A model generated the notes under the pieces. That model ran no database searches. It was not told the origin of the DNA and worked only from the letters and a program-made list of their open reading frames with translations. From NCBI RefSeq assembly GCF_000478275.1, contig NZ_ASJB01000074.1, positions 1-64,000 on the forward strand: a stretch of 64,000 bases of DNA, written 5' to 3'. Shown here piece after piece: positions 36,438-44,771 of the stretch; the stretch's first letter is position 1, and every line of letters starts with the position of its first letter. The translations under genes were made by a program, and so were the position numbers. Source of the stretch: Amycolatopsis orientalis DSM 40040 = KCTC 9412 (GTDB lineage: Bacteria > Actinomycetota > Actinomycetes > Mycobacteriales > Pseudonocardiaceae).

Positions 36438-38971
36438 CCGACGCCGCCGTGGTCCGGGATTCCGAGGGCCTCACCACGGCCGAAGCGGCGGCGGCGTTGC
36501 GCCATGACGGGCCGAACACTCTGCCCGCCGCGAAAGGGCGGAATCCGTTGCTGACCCTGGCCGGGCAGATGGTGCATTTCTTCGCGCTCATGCTCTGGGC
36601 GGCGGCGGGGCTGGCCCTGGTGGCCGGGATGCCGGTGTTGTCGATCGCGATCGCGGTGGTCGTGGTGCTCAACGGCGCGTTCTCGTTCGCGCAGGAGTAC
36701 CGGGCGGACCGGGCCGCGGAACGGTTGCGGGATCTGCTGCCGGTCCGGGCGACCGTCCGCCGGGACGGGCGCGCGGTCGTGGTGGACGCGGCCGAGCTGG
36801 TCGTGGGCGACGTGGTCCTGCTCGAGGCGGGGGACCGCGTCTGCGCGGACGGGCGGCTGGCGGAACACGGGCTGCTCGCGGTGGACGAGTCGATGCTGAC
36901 CGGCGAGAGCCGTCCCGTGCACCCGGAGATGGGCGGCTCGGTCTTCGCGGGCACATATGTGACCGAGGGCCATGGGGTCGCTGTCGTGACCGCCACGGGT
37001 GCCCGGTCCCGGCTCGCCGGGATTTCGGCGGTGACCGCGAGCGCGGTGCGTCCGAAGAGTCCTTTGGCCACCCAGTTGCATCGTGTGGTGCGGCTCGTGG
37101 CGTTGATCGCGGTCGCGGTCGGCGTTGTCTTCTTCGCTGCCGCATTGGGTCTCGGCCGCACGGGCACCGAGAGCTTCCTGTTCGCGATCGGGGTCACGGT
37201 CGCGCTCGTTCCGGAAGGGCTCCTGCCGACCGTGACCTTGTCGCTGGCGCGGTCGGCGCAGAAGATGGCGCGCCGCAACGCTTTGGTGCGCAGGCTCGAA
37301 TCGGTGGAGACCCTGGGCGCCACCACGTTCATCTGCACCGACAAGACCGGCACGCTGACCCGCAACGAGATGTCGGTCGTCCGGGTGTGGACCCCGGCCG
37401 GAACGGTCGAAGTCGCAGGGGAGGGCTACCGTCCCACCGGCGAGCTGACCGGCACTCCGGCCGCGGTGCGGGCGGCGGCGACCCTCGCGGACTCCGCCGC
37501 CCGGTGCTCACCGGACGCGCACGCCGTGGAGGAGGCAGGCGGCTGGCGGCCGGTGGGCGACCCGATGGAGGTGGCGCTGCACGTCCTCGCCACACGCGCC
37601 GGGGTCGCGCCGCCGCCGTCGCCGCTGGAACGCCGTCCCTTCGATCCGCACCGGCGCCGGTCGTCCGTCACCGACGCCGACGGGATCCATGTCTCAGGGG
37701 CGCCGGACACCGTTCTGCCCCTGTGCGGCGAGGTTCCCGGCGCGGCCGAGGCCGTCGCCACGTTCAGCCGCGCCGGGCTCCGGGTGCTGGCGGTGGCACG
37801 ACGACGCCAAGCGTCCACAGAGGACGGTGAGCGTGATCTGGACCTGTTGGGCCTGGTGGGGCTGGAGGATCCGCCCCGGCCCGACGTCGGCGCCGCGATC
37901 GCGTCCTGCCGTCGTGCGGGGATCCGGCTGGCGATGGTGACCGGCGACCATCCCGGGACGGCCGAGGCCATCGCCGCGGAGGTCGGGCTGCTCGGGCCGG
38001 ACCGGCTCGTGCTGGAAGGCAGGAACCTGCCCGCCGACGACGAAGAACTCGGCAGGCTGCTCGACGTCGACGGCGTGGTGATCGCCAGGGTCGCCCCGGA
38101 GGAGAAGCTCCGGATCGCGAAGGTCCTGCAGGCACGCGGGCACGTCGTCGCGATGACCGGCGACGGCGTCAACGACGGTCCGGCGCTGCGGACGGCCGAC
38201 ATCGGTGTCGCCATGGGCGCTTCGGGCAGCGACGTCGCCAGGGAGGCGGCCGACCTAGTTCTCCTCGACGATCATTTCGGCACCATCGTGGCCGCCGTGG
38301 AACTCGGGCGGGCGACGTTCGTGAACATCCGGCGGTTCCTGACCTATCACCTGACCGACAACGTCGCCGAGCTCACGCCGTTCGTCGTATGGGCGCTCGC
38401 GGGCGGGCAGATCCCGCTCGCCATCACCGTCTTGCAGGTGCTGGCGCTCGACATCGGCACCGATCTCCTGCCCGCCGTCGCGCTCGGCGCGGAACCGCCC
38501 AACCGGCGCACGATGGAGGGGCCCGCCAAGGGCGGTTCCTTGATCGACGGCAGGCTGGTGCGCCGGGCTTTCGGCGTACTCGGCCCCGCCGAGGCACTGG
38601 CGTCCATGGCGGCGTTCCTGCTGGCCCTGCTCGGCGGTGGCTGGTGGTTCGGCGAGACTCCGGACGCGGCCCTCCTCGCGACGGCGTCCGGCACCGCGTT
38701 CACCGCGATCGTTCTCGGCCAGCTCGCGAACGCGTTCGCCTGCCGGAGCGAAGCGCGCTGGATCGGCCGGATCGGTTTGCGGGGGAATCCCTTGCTGTGG
38801 CTCGCGATCGTGTTCGAACTCGCGATGCTGGCGGTGTTCCTCCTGCTGCCGCCGCTGCCGGGGCTCCTCGGGGGCACGGTGCCGAGCCCGCTCGGCTGGG
38901 TGCTGGCCTTCGCCGCCGTCCCGGTCGTCCTGCTGGCGGACACCGTGCACAAAGCAGTGCGTGCCCGGTGA
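36434..38971 (+). CDS. CtpF-like cation-transporting P-type ATPase
   Basis: An 845-residue P2-type ATPase. Visible motifs are the actuator MLTGESRP, the phosphorylation site CTDKTGTLT, the hinge GDGVNDGPALR and the transmembrane VALVPEGLLPTVTLSLA, typical of Ca2+ or Na+/K+ type pumps. M. tuberculosis CtpF exports calcium. GTG 36434 overlaps the USP stop (GTGA). The USP/CtpF pair mirrors the DosR-regulated Rv1996-Rv1997 arrangement. Confidence 0.85.
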   Translation: MTDAAVVRDSEGLTTAEAAAALRHDGPNTLPAAKGRNPLLTLAGQMVHFFALMLWAAAGLALVAGMPVLSIAIAVVVVLNGAFSFAQEYRADRAAERLRDLLPVRATVRRDGRAVVVDAAELVVGDVVLLEAGDRVCADGRLAEHGLLAVDESMLTGESRPVHPEMGGSVFAGTYVTEGHGVAVVTATGARSRLAGISAVTASAVRPKSPLATQLHRVVRLVALIAVAVGVVFFAAALGLGRTGTESFLFAIGVTVALVPEGLLPTVTLSLARSAQKMARRNALVRRLESVETLGATTFICTDKTGTLTRNEMSVVRVWTPAGTVEVAGEGYRPTGELTGTPAAVRAAATLADSAARCSPDAHAVEEAGGWRPVGDPMEVALHVLATRAGVAPPPSPLERRPFDPHRRRSSVTDADGIHVSGAPDTVLPLCGEVPGAAEAVATFSRAGLRVLAVARRRQASTEDGERDLDLLGLVGLEDPPRPDVGAAIASCRRAGIRLAMVTGDHPGTAEAIAAEVGLLGPDRLVLEGRNLPADDEELGRLLDVDGVVIARVAPEEKLRIAKVLQARGHVVAMTGDGVNDGPALRTADIGVAMGASGSDVAREAADLVLLDDHFGTIVAAVELGRATFVNIRRFLTYHLTDNVAELTPFVVWALAGGQIPLAITVLQVLALDIGTDLLPAVALGAEPPNRRTMEGPAKGGSLIDGRLVRRAFGVLGPAEALASMAAFLLALLGGGWWFGETPDAALLATASGTAFTAIVLGQLANAFACRSEARWIGRIGLRGNPLLWLAIVFELAMLAVFLLLPPLPGLLGGTVPSPLGWVLAFAAVPVVLLADTVHKAVRAR

Positions 38972-38983
38972 CGTCGGTCCGCA

Positions 38984-39037
38984 AAGTCTCGTGAGTGGTA
39001 ATGACGGTTAGAACCGTCATTACCACTCACGAGACTT
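38984..39037. repeat. Dispersed palindrome, copy C
   Basis: Perfect 26-bp arms (38984-39009, 39012-39037) around AG, with core GTGAGTGGTAATGACGGTT. It sits 12 bp after the P-type ATPase stop, between convergent genes (ATPase and narK), as a bidirectional terminator would. Confidence 0.9.
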
Positions 39038-39150
39038 GACCTGGGCCTTCACGCGCATTGCTGGTGTCTGTGGGGGACGTGTGGGCGGCGATCGGATCGA
39101 CCGCCGCCCACGTCATCCTCGCCGCTCGGCCCTTGCCGGCAGCGGACTCG

Positions 39151-40389
39151 TCACACCCGCCGCGGGGTCAGCCGCCGGTCGGCACCCTGGTGGGTACGCA
39201 GCGAGCGACGGGCGGCGGTGGCGGTGAACACGAGGGCCGCCGCGGCGACCGCGGCCAGCGCGGCGAGACCGAGCGCGTAGGAGCCATAGGTGCCGTAGAG
39301 GGCGCCCATGATCAGCGGCGGGATGAATCCGCCGAGGCCTCCCGCCGCGCCGACCACGCCGGTCACCGAGCCGACCTTGTTCGCCGGAGTGAGCAGCGCC
39401 ACGAGCGCGAACACCGCGCCGCTGCCCGCGCCGAGCGCGGCCGCCATGGCCAGGAAGGCGATCGTCCCCAGCGGCATCAGGTCCGGCGCGAACGCCTGGA
39501 CGGCGGCGCAGGCGCTGACCACCGCGAAGACCGCGCCCAGCACGCGCACCGGACCGAACCGGTCGGACAGCCAGCCGCCCACCGGACGCATCACGACGGC
39601 GAACAGCACGAACCCCGCCATACGGTTGGCGGCGTCGGCCTGGGCGAGGCCGTAGCCGGCCTTGAGGTAGGCGGGCAGGTAGACCGAAAAGGCGACGTAG
39701 CCGCCGAAAGCGATGGCGTAGAGCGCCGAAGCCTGCCAGGTCACGGAAAGCCGGAGAGTGTCACGCAGGCGGCGAGCCAGCGGCTCGGTGGGCACCGTCC
39801 GTCCCGGCGCGTCCCGCAGCAGTACTGCCGCGACGACCGCGTACAGGGCCAGGACAGCGGCGGTGACCAGGAACGGCGTCACCACCGCGCCCGCCTTCAC
39901 CAGCGGTACGGTGGTCAGCGCGCTGATCGCGGTGCCGCCCATCCCGGCGCCGAAGACGCCGATCGCGAGCCCGCGTCGCTCGGGCGGGAACCAGGCGTTG
40001 ACGAACGGGACACCGACCGCGAACGACGTGCCGCCGAGACCGAGGAAGAAGCCTCCGACGAGAAGCGCGGTCAGCGACGAGTGCCCGGCGAGGCCGAGGA
40101 ACAGCACGGGCACGATCGTCAAAGCCGAGATCACCGGGAACATCACGCGTCCGCCGTACCGGTCGGTCAGCGCGCCGACGGGGATCCGCCCGAGCGAGCC
40201 GACCACCACCGGCACCGCGACCAGCAGAGCCTGCTGGAAAGCGCTCAGCCGCAGGGAATCCTTGAACAGGGGCCCGAGCGGGCTCAGCAGCGCCCACGCC
40301 CAGAAGTTGATCGCGAACCCGGCGGTGGCCATGCCCAGCATCAGCATCCGGCCGCCGGTCTTGACCGGATGGTCTTGTGTCGAGGTCAT
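39151..40389 (-). CDS. narK: Nitrate/nitrite MFS transporter
   Basis: A 412-residue twelve-helix transporter of the nitrate/nitrite porter family. The signature FLGLGGTSFAVGVPFVNAWF and GAAGGLGGFIPP are the two glycine-rich nitrate motifs. It imports nitrate or exports nitrite for the nearby respiratory nitrate reductase. In M. tuberculosis the homologue narK2 is DosR-regulated. ATG 40389 was chosen because it starts just before the first helix region. Confidence 0.9.
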   Translation of the reverse strand: MTSTQDHPVKTGGRMLMLGMATAGFAINFWAWALLSPLGPLFKDSLRLSAFQQALLVAVPVVVGSLGRIPVGALTDRYGGRVMFPVISALTIVPVLFLGLAGHSSLTALLVGGFFLGLGGTSFAVGVPFVNAWFPPERRGLAIGVFGAGMGGTAISALTTVPLVKAGAVVTPFLVTAAVLALYAVVAAVLLRDAPGRTVPTEPLARRLRDTLRLSVTWQASALYAIAFGGYVAFSVYLPAYLKAGYGLAQADAANRMAGFVLFAVVMRPVGGWLSDRFGPVRVLGAVFAVVSACAAVQAFAPDLMPLGTIAFLAMAAALGAGSGAVFALVALLTPANKVGSVTGVVGAAGGLGGFIPPLIMGALYGTYGSYALGLAALAAVAAAALVFTATAARRSLRTHQGADRRLTPRRV

Positions 40390-40478
40390 CGGCGTCTCAT
40401 TCGTGTCGTGCGGTTTCGGCTTCGCCGGACGGCGAGCAAGTTCAGCGTCGCGGACCCGCCGTCGCCGCGAACTGAGCC

Positions 40479-40508
40479 GAGGTCCTTTCGACACGGGACC
40501 AAGGTCAC
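40479..40508. promoter_or_regulatory. Paired DosR-box-like sites upstream of narK
   Basis: GGGACCAAGGTCAC (40495-40508) matches 9 of 10 core DosR positions. The adjoining GAGGTCCTTTCGACA (40479-40493) matches 13 of 15 bases of a sequence upstream of narG on the other strand (48656-48642). The sites are about 90-120 bp before the narK start. Confidence 0.5.
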
Positions 40509-40521
40509 CGTCCACTATGGA

Positions 40522-41301
40522 CTAGAATGCCAGGAATCCTGACGCCGCAACGAGAATCAGTCCGGCGAGTTCCACCATGCCGATCCGTGCAGGACGCCAG
40601 GACGGATCGTGCCACCACAGCGCGCGGCAGGCCAGCACCACGAAAGCGGCCACCGGCCAAAACCGTCCGAGGGGAACGCAGACCGCCGTCACCGTCACCG
40701 CCGCGGCCACCGCGAAGACCTGCGCGGCGCGCCTGTAGCGGGGATCGGCACGTTCGCGGATCAGCGACTTCACGTGCAGGGTCGAGCCGACGAGCGTGAG
40801 GACGGTGAAGACCGTGGCGGCCAGGACAGGCGTGGTGGTCATCTCCGGCCACGGCGGGGCGAGTCCTCCTCCCGCGACCACCCCGGCCACGATCGGGACG
40901 ACGAGAGAGCACTGCGCGATCAGGACGAGATCGTTGGTCAGGGACCGCTCGCGGCGCGCTCGTGCCTGCCGCAGGCTGAAGCAGAACAGCAGGAGATAGC
41001 CGAACAGGCACCAGACGAGCCAGAGGTGCGTGACCAGTACCGGCGCACCGGCGAGCACGCAGAGCGGTGTCCACACCAGCGCGGCCTTGCGGAACCGCTC
41101 CGGCCGACGGGCGGTGAGGAGCCCGGTCAGCGCCCAGCCACCCGGATAGGCGGCCACCCAGGCGAGGGCCAAGGGGGCCAGCCAAGGTGACCAGCCCGCC
41201 GCCGCGACCCCCAGGAAGAGCGGAAGGGCGAGGAAACCCCAAGCGCCATGCTGGGAAGGCGCCAGCGGCGAACGACGGCGCGTGGTCGTCCGCGTGCTCA
41301 T
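40522..41301 (-). CDS. YwiC-like membrane protein
   Basis: A 259-residue polytopic protein with about seven helices. PSQHGAWGFLALPLFLG near the N-terminus is the hallmark of the YwiC-like family, which in Bacillus subtilis lies beside narGHJI. Biochemical function is unknown. ATG overlaps the CBS-gene stop by 4 bp, so it is the last gene of the nar operon. Confidence 0.8.
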   Translation of the reverse strand: MSTRTTTRRRSPLAPSQHGAWGFLALPLFLGVAAAGWSPWLAPLALAWVAAYPGGWALTGLLTARRPERFRKAALVWTPLCVLAGAPVLVTHLWLVWCLFGYLLLFCFSLRQARARRERSLTNDLVLIAQCSLVVPIVAGVVAGGGLAPPWPEMTTTPVLAATVFTVLTLVGSTLHVKSLIRERADPRYRRAAQVFAVAAAVTVTAVCVPLGRFWPVAAFVVLACRALWWHDPSWRPARIGMVELAGLILVAASGFLAF

Positions 41302-41702
41302 ACGCCACGCTCCACGGCTCGCGCGGCGACGTCGGCGTCGCTGCAGAAGCCGGTCAGGCGGCGCTTGAGACACAGCAAACCCACCAGGGTGCCGTCGTCG
41401 GCGACCACGGCGAGCCGCCGCTGCCCGCGGGCCAGCAGGAGCAGGCGCGCGTCCTCGGCGGGCAGGTCCGCCGGGATCGTCCGCCCCGCCATGCGCGAGT
41501 ACGTCAGGGCGAGGCCCACCGCGTCCGCACCGAGGTCGCCGCGGACCAGGGTGCCCATGAGGTGCCCGGACTCGGTGAGCAGAAGCATGTGGACGTGGTC
41601 GTCGGCGAAGCAGTCCCGTGCTTGCTCGACGGAGCTGTCGACGGGCAGCGTCTTGGGCAGCCGTACCACCACGTCACCGACCGTCGGTCCGGTCTCACCC
41701 AA
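41298..41702 (-). CDS. CBS-pair protein in the nitrate reductase operon
   Basis: A 134-residue protein made of two CBS motifs (MLLLTESGHLMGTLVRGDL and LAVVADDGTLVGLLCLKRR). Such pairs bind adenosyl ligands and sense energy state. It resembles hypoxic response protein 1 (Rv2626c) in layout. The start is probably TTG 41702, overlapping the narI stop; a GTG further in is possible. Its place between narI and ywiC suggests it senses or tunes nitrate respiration. Confidence 0.75.
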   Translation of the reverse strand: MGETGPTVGDVVVRLPKTLPVDSSVEQARDCFADDHVHMLLLTESGHLMGTLVRGDLGADAVGLALTYSRMAGRTIPADLPAEDARLLLLARGQRRLAVVADDGTLVGLLCLKRRLTGFCSDADVAARAVERGV

Positions 41703-42441
41703 GGCTCTGCCGCTCCGGGGCGGGCCGGTCGCGTACGGCGGCCGGTGCCGGGCGCGGTGTGGCCGGTGCGCCGCGGCGGGCCCGGTACACGACGTACGGG
41801 CGCCACAGGTAGGCCAGGGGCGCCGACCACACGTGGACCAGCCGGGTGAACGGCCACAGCGCGAGGAACAGGAACCCGCCGATCGCGTGCAGCTGGTAGA
41901 CCAGTGGCGCCTCGGCCATCAAGTGGCTGCGCGGGGAGAACCAGAAGACACTCCGGAACCACACGGCGATCGTTTCGCGGTAGTCATAGCCCTCGCCCAG
42001 CAGGTTGGTACCGACGGTGGCTGTCATCCCGAGCACCACCATCACGGCGAGCGCCGCGTAGAGGACCTTGTCCATCCTCGTCGTGGCGCGGCGGACGCGG
42101 CCCTTGACGAACCGGCGGGCGATCAACAGGACGAGGCCGACGACGAGGACGACGCCGGTGAGCGTGCCGCCCCACACCGCGGTGGCGTGGTAAAGCCCTT
42201 CGGGGACACCGAGTTCGTGCGTCAGTGAGGCCGGCACCAGCAGGCCCATGGCGTGGCCGGCGATGACCCCGAACGCGCCGAGGTGGAACAGCGGCGAGCC
42301 CCAGCGCAGGATGCGGCTTTCGAGCAGCTGGCTGGTGTGGGTGGTCCAGCCGAACTGGTCGTGGCGCCACCGCCAGACATGGCCGAGCACGAACACCGCG
42401 AGGCAGGCGTAGGGGACGACGATCCAGACGAACGTGCTCAC
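41695..42441 (-). CDS. narI: Respiratory nitrate reductase gamma subunit
   Basis: A 248-residue membrane protein with five helices that carries two b-type hemes and passes electrons from quinol to NarH. FHLGAFGVIAGHAMGL and YQLHAIGGFLFLALWPFTRL supply heme-ligand histidines. The GTG start overlaps the narJ stop by 4 bp. Confidence 0.95.
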   Translation of the reverse strand: MSTFVWIVVPYACLAVFVLGHVWRWRHDQFGWTTHTSQLLESRILRWGSPLFHLGAFGVIAGHAMGLLVPASLTHELGVPEGLYHATAVWGGTLTGVVLVVGLVLLIARRFVKGRVRRATTRMDKVLYAALAVMVVLGMTATVGTNLLGEGYDYRETIAVWFRSVFWFSPRSHLMAEAPLVYQLHAIGGFLFLALWPFTRLVHVWSAPLAYLWRPYVVYRARRGAPATPRPAPAAVRDRPAPERQSLG

Positions 42442-43145
42442 AGCGCACTCTCCAGTGAAGATCCGGCGGGACGCGCCTGCGGGCAGGGCCCGGCGGTCGA
42501 ATCGGTGCTGAGGTCCGGGCCGAAGCCGATCGCGTCGACGTCGACGCCGTAGGGCGCCAAGCCCACCGATTCCACCGGCGGACCGTCCACCGCGAGCGTC
42601 CGGATCGCCTCCCGGTCGGCTTCGGTCAAGGGCGGCAGCACCGCGACGATCGCTTCGAGCAGGTGCCGGTAGGGCGATCCGGTCTCCTCCAGCGCGGAAC
42701 GCAGGAGTTCCAGGCCCTGGCGATGCTGCCGCAGCGGCGCCTCGCCGTCACCAGGACCGGCGACGGCGGCGAACTCCAGCACCACCGGCAGCAGATCGGG
42801 CAGCTCGCCCTCGGCCAGGCGCAGGCCGTGGGCGCGGTAGCGCTGTTTGAGGGTGAGCAGGGCGATACCGCGTTTGCGGGTGTCGCCGTGCAGGTAGTAC
42901 GTCAGGTACAACCCGCACCTTCGGCGCAGGTCGAACGTGCGTACGTAGTGGGTTTCGACCGCGAGCGGGTCGGTGGTCAGGAACCAGTCGAGGAACGCCG
43001 TGAGCCGCTCGCGCGTCTCGGGGTGGGTGATCGCGCCGACCGCGGCACGCAGCTCCGGCCCGGCGCCGGACATCCGCTCGCCGGGATAGGTGAGCAGCAC
43101 CGAGGCGAGGTCGAACAGCCGCGCCCGGTCCGGCCCGCCGGTCAT
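42438..43145 (-). CDS. narJ: Nitrate reductase assembly chaperone
   Basis: A 235-residue all-helical TorD/NarJ-family chaperone that holds apo-NarG until molybdenum cofactor is inserted. FDLASVLLTYPGERM and YYLHGDTRKRGIALL are conserved segments. ATG overlaps the narH stop by 4 bp. Confidence 0.9.
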   Translation of the reverse strand: MTGGPDRARLFDLASVLLTYPGERMSGAGPELRAAVGAITHPETRERLTAFLDWFLTTDPLAVETHYVRTFDLRRRCGLYLTYYLHGDTRKRGIALLTLKQRYRAHGLRLAEGELPDLLPVVLEFAAVAGPGDGEAPLRQHRQGLELLRSALEETGSPYRHLLEAIVAVLPPLTEADREAIRTLAVDGPPVESVGLAPYGVDVDAIGFGPDLSTDSTAGPCPQARPAGSSLESAL

Positions 43146-44770
43146 GACCGGCCTCCTGCCGGGTCGATGGACAGGCCGAGCCTGCCGTCGCCGCGGCGGG
43201 CGAAGAGACTCCGGCGGCCAGGGTGGACCCGCTGGTCGTCGGCCACGAGGTGGAACCGCTCGCCGGTGGCGGCGACCGGCTCGGTCATCCCCGGCCCACC
43301 GGCGCAGTCGAGCGAACAGTCCGAAGTGGACACCGCCTGTGCCTCCAGCGCGGCGGCGTCCTTGCTGTAGGCGGTGGGAATGACGTAGCGCTCGTCGTAC
43401 TTGGCGATCGCCAGCAGCCGGTACATCGCCTCGATCTCGTCGCCGGACATGCCGACGGCTTCGCATAGTTCCCCGGCGACGGTGCCGTCGAGGGTGCGGG
43501 CGCGCATGTAGGAGCGCATCGCGGCGAGCTTCATCAGCACGCCGGCCACCGCGTCGGCGTCGCCCGCGGTGAACAGCTCGGCCAAGTACTCCACGGGGAT
43601 CCGCAGATCACGGATGGTGTGGAAGACGTCGTCGGCGTCGGTGTCGTCGCGTCCGGCGGCGCCGACCGCGTCCAGCACCGGCGAGAGCGGCGGGACGTAC
43701 CAGACCATCGGCAGGGTGCGGTATTCCGGGTGCAGCGGCAGCGCGATCCGGTACTCGCTGATCAGCTTCCACACCGGCGAGGCCTGCGCGGCGAGCACCC
43801 ACTCCTCGGGCAAGCCCGCTTCGGTGGCCAGGCGCACCGTCTCGGGATCGTGCGGGTCCAGGAACACGGCTCGTTGCGCGGCAAGGAGTTCCTGGTCGTT
43901 TTCGATCGAGGCGGCGGCGAGCACGGCATCCTCGTCGTAGAAGACCAGACCCAGATAACGCAACCGGCCGACGCAGGTCTCCGAGCAGATCGTGGGCTGA
44001 CCCGCTTCGACGCGCGGGAAGCAGAAGGTGCACTTCTCGGCCTTGCCGGTGGCATGGTTGACGTAGACCTTCTTGTAGGGACAGGCACTCACGCACATGC
44101 GCCAGCCACGGCACCGGTCCTGATCGACCAGGACGATGCCGTCCTCCTCGCGTTTGTACATCGCACCCGACGGGCAGGCCGAGACGCACGCGGGATTGAG
44201 GCAGTGCTCGCAGATGCGCGGCAGGTGGAACATGAAGGTCTTCTCGAACTCGAACTGCACCCGCGCCGCGGCCTCGGGATCCATCGCGGTGATGTTCGGA
44301 TCGGTGGCGGCGCGTTCGTGGGCACCGCCGAGGCCGTCTTCCCAGTTGGCGCCCCAATCCAGGCTCATCGGTTCGCCGGTGAGGGCCGAACGCGGCTGTT
44401 TGACCGGCGTGTCGGTCAGCCCGGCGGGGGCGTCGACGAGGACGTCCTTGTCGAAGGTGGCGGGCTCGTAGTAGTCGTCGAGGGTCGGCAGGTCGGGATT
44501 GGCGAAGATCCGCGAGAGCCGCTTCGCACGGCCGCCGGATCGCAGCACCAGCCGCCCCTTGGCGTCGAGCTTCCAGCCGCCCTTCCAGCGTTCCTGGTCC
44601 TCGTAGTGCTTCGGGTAGCCGATGCCCGGTTTCGTTTCGACGTTGTTGAACCAGACGTACTCGGTGCCCTCACGGTTGGTCCAGGTCTGCTTGCAGGTCA
44701 CCGAACAGGTGTGGCAGCCGATGCACTTGTCGAGGTTCATCACCATCGCCACCTGGGCGCGGATACGCAT
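43142..44770 (-). CDS. narH: Respiratory nitrate reductase beta subunit
   Basis: A 542-residue iron-sulfur protein with four clusters. Cys groups CIGCHTCSVTCK, CEHCLNPACVSACPSG and CRGWRMCVSACPYKK are visible; the tryptophan in the last replaces a cysteine and makes that cluster [3Fe-4S], as in other NarH proteins. It transfers electrons from NarI to NarG on the cytoplasmic face. Confidence 0.95.
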   Translation of the reverse strand: MRIRAQVAMVMNLDKCIGCHTCSVTCKQTWTNREGTEYVWFNNVETKPGIGYPKHYEDQERWKGGWKLDAKGRLVLRSGGRAKRLSRIFANPDLPTLDDYYEPATFDKDVLVDAPAGLTDTPVKQPRSALTGEPMSLDWGANWEDGLGGAHERAATDPNITAMDPEAAARVQFEFEKTFMFHLPRICEHCLNPACVSACPSGAMYKREEDGIVLVDQDRCRGWRMCVSACPYKKVYVNHATGKAEKCTFCFPRVEAGQPTICSETCVGRLRYLGLVFYDEDAVLAAASIENDQELLAAQRAVFLDPHDPETVRLATEAGLPEEWVLAAQASPVWKLISEYRIALPLHPEYRTLPMVWYVPPLSPVLDAVGAAGRDDTDADDVFHTIRDLRIPVEYLAELFTAGDADAVAGVLMKLAAMRSYMRARTLDGTVAGELCEAVGMSGDEIEAMYRLLAIAKYDERYVIPTAYSKDAAALEAQAVSTSDCSLDCAGGPGMTEPVAATGERFHLVADDQRVHPGRRSLFARRGDGRLGLSIDPAGGRS

Positions 44771-44771
44771 G

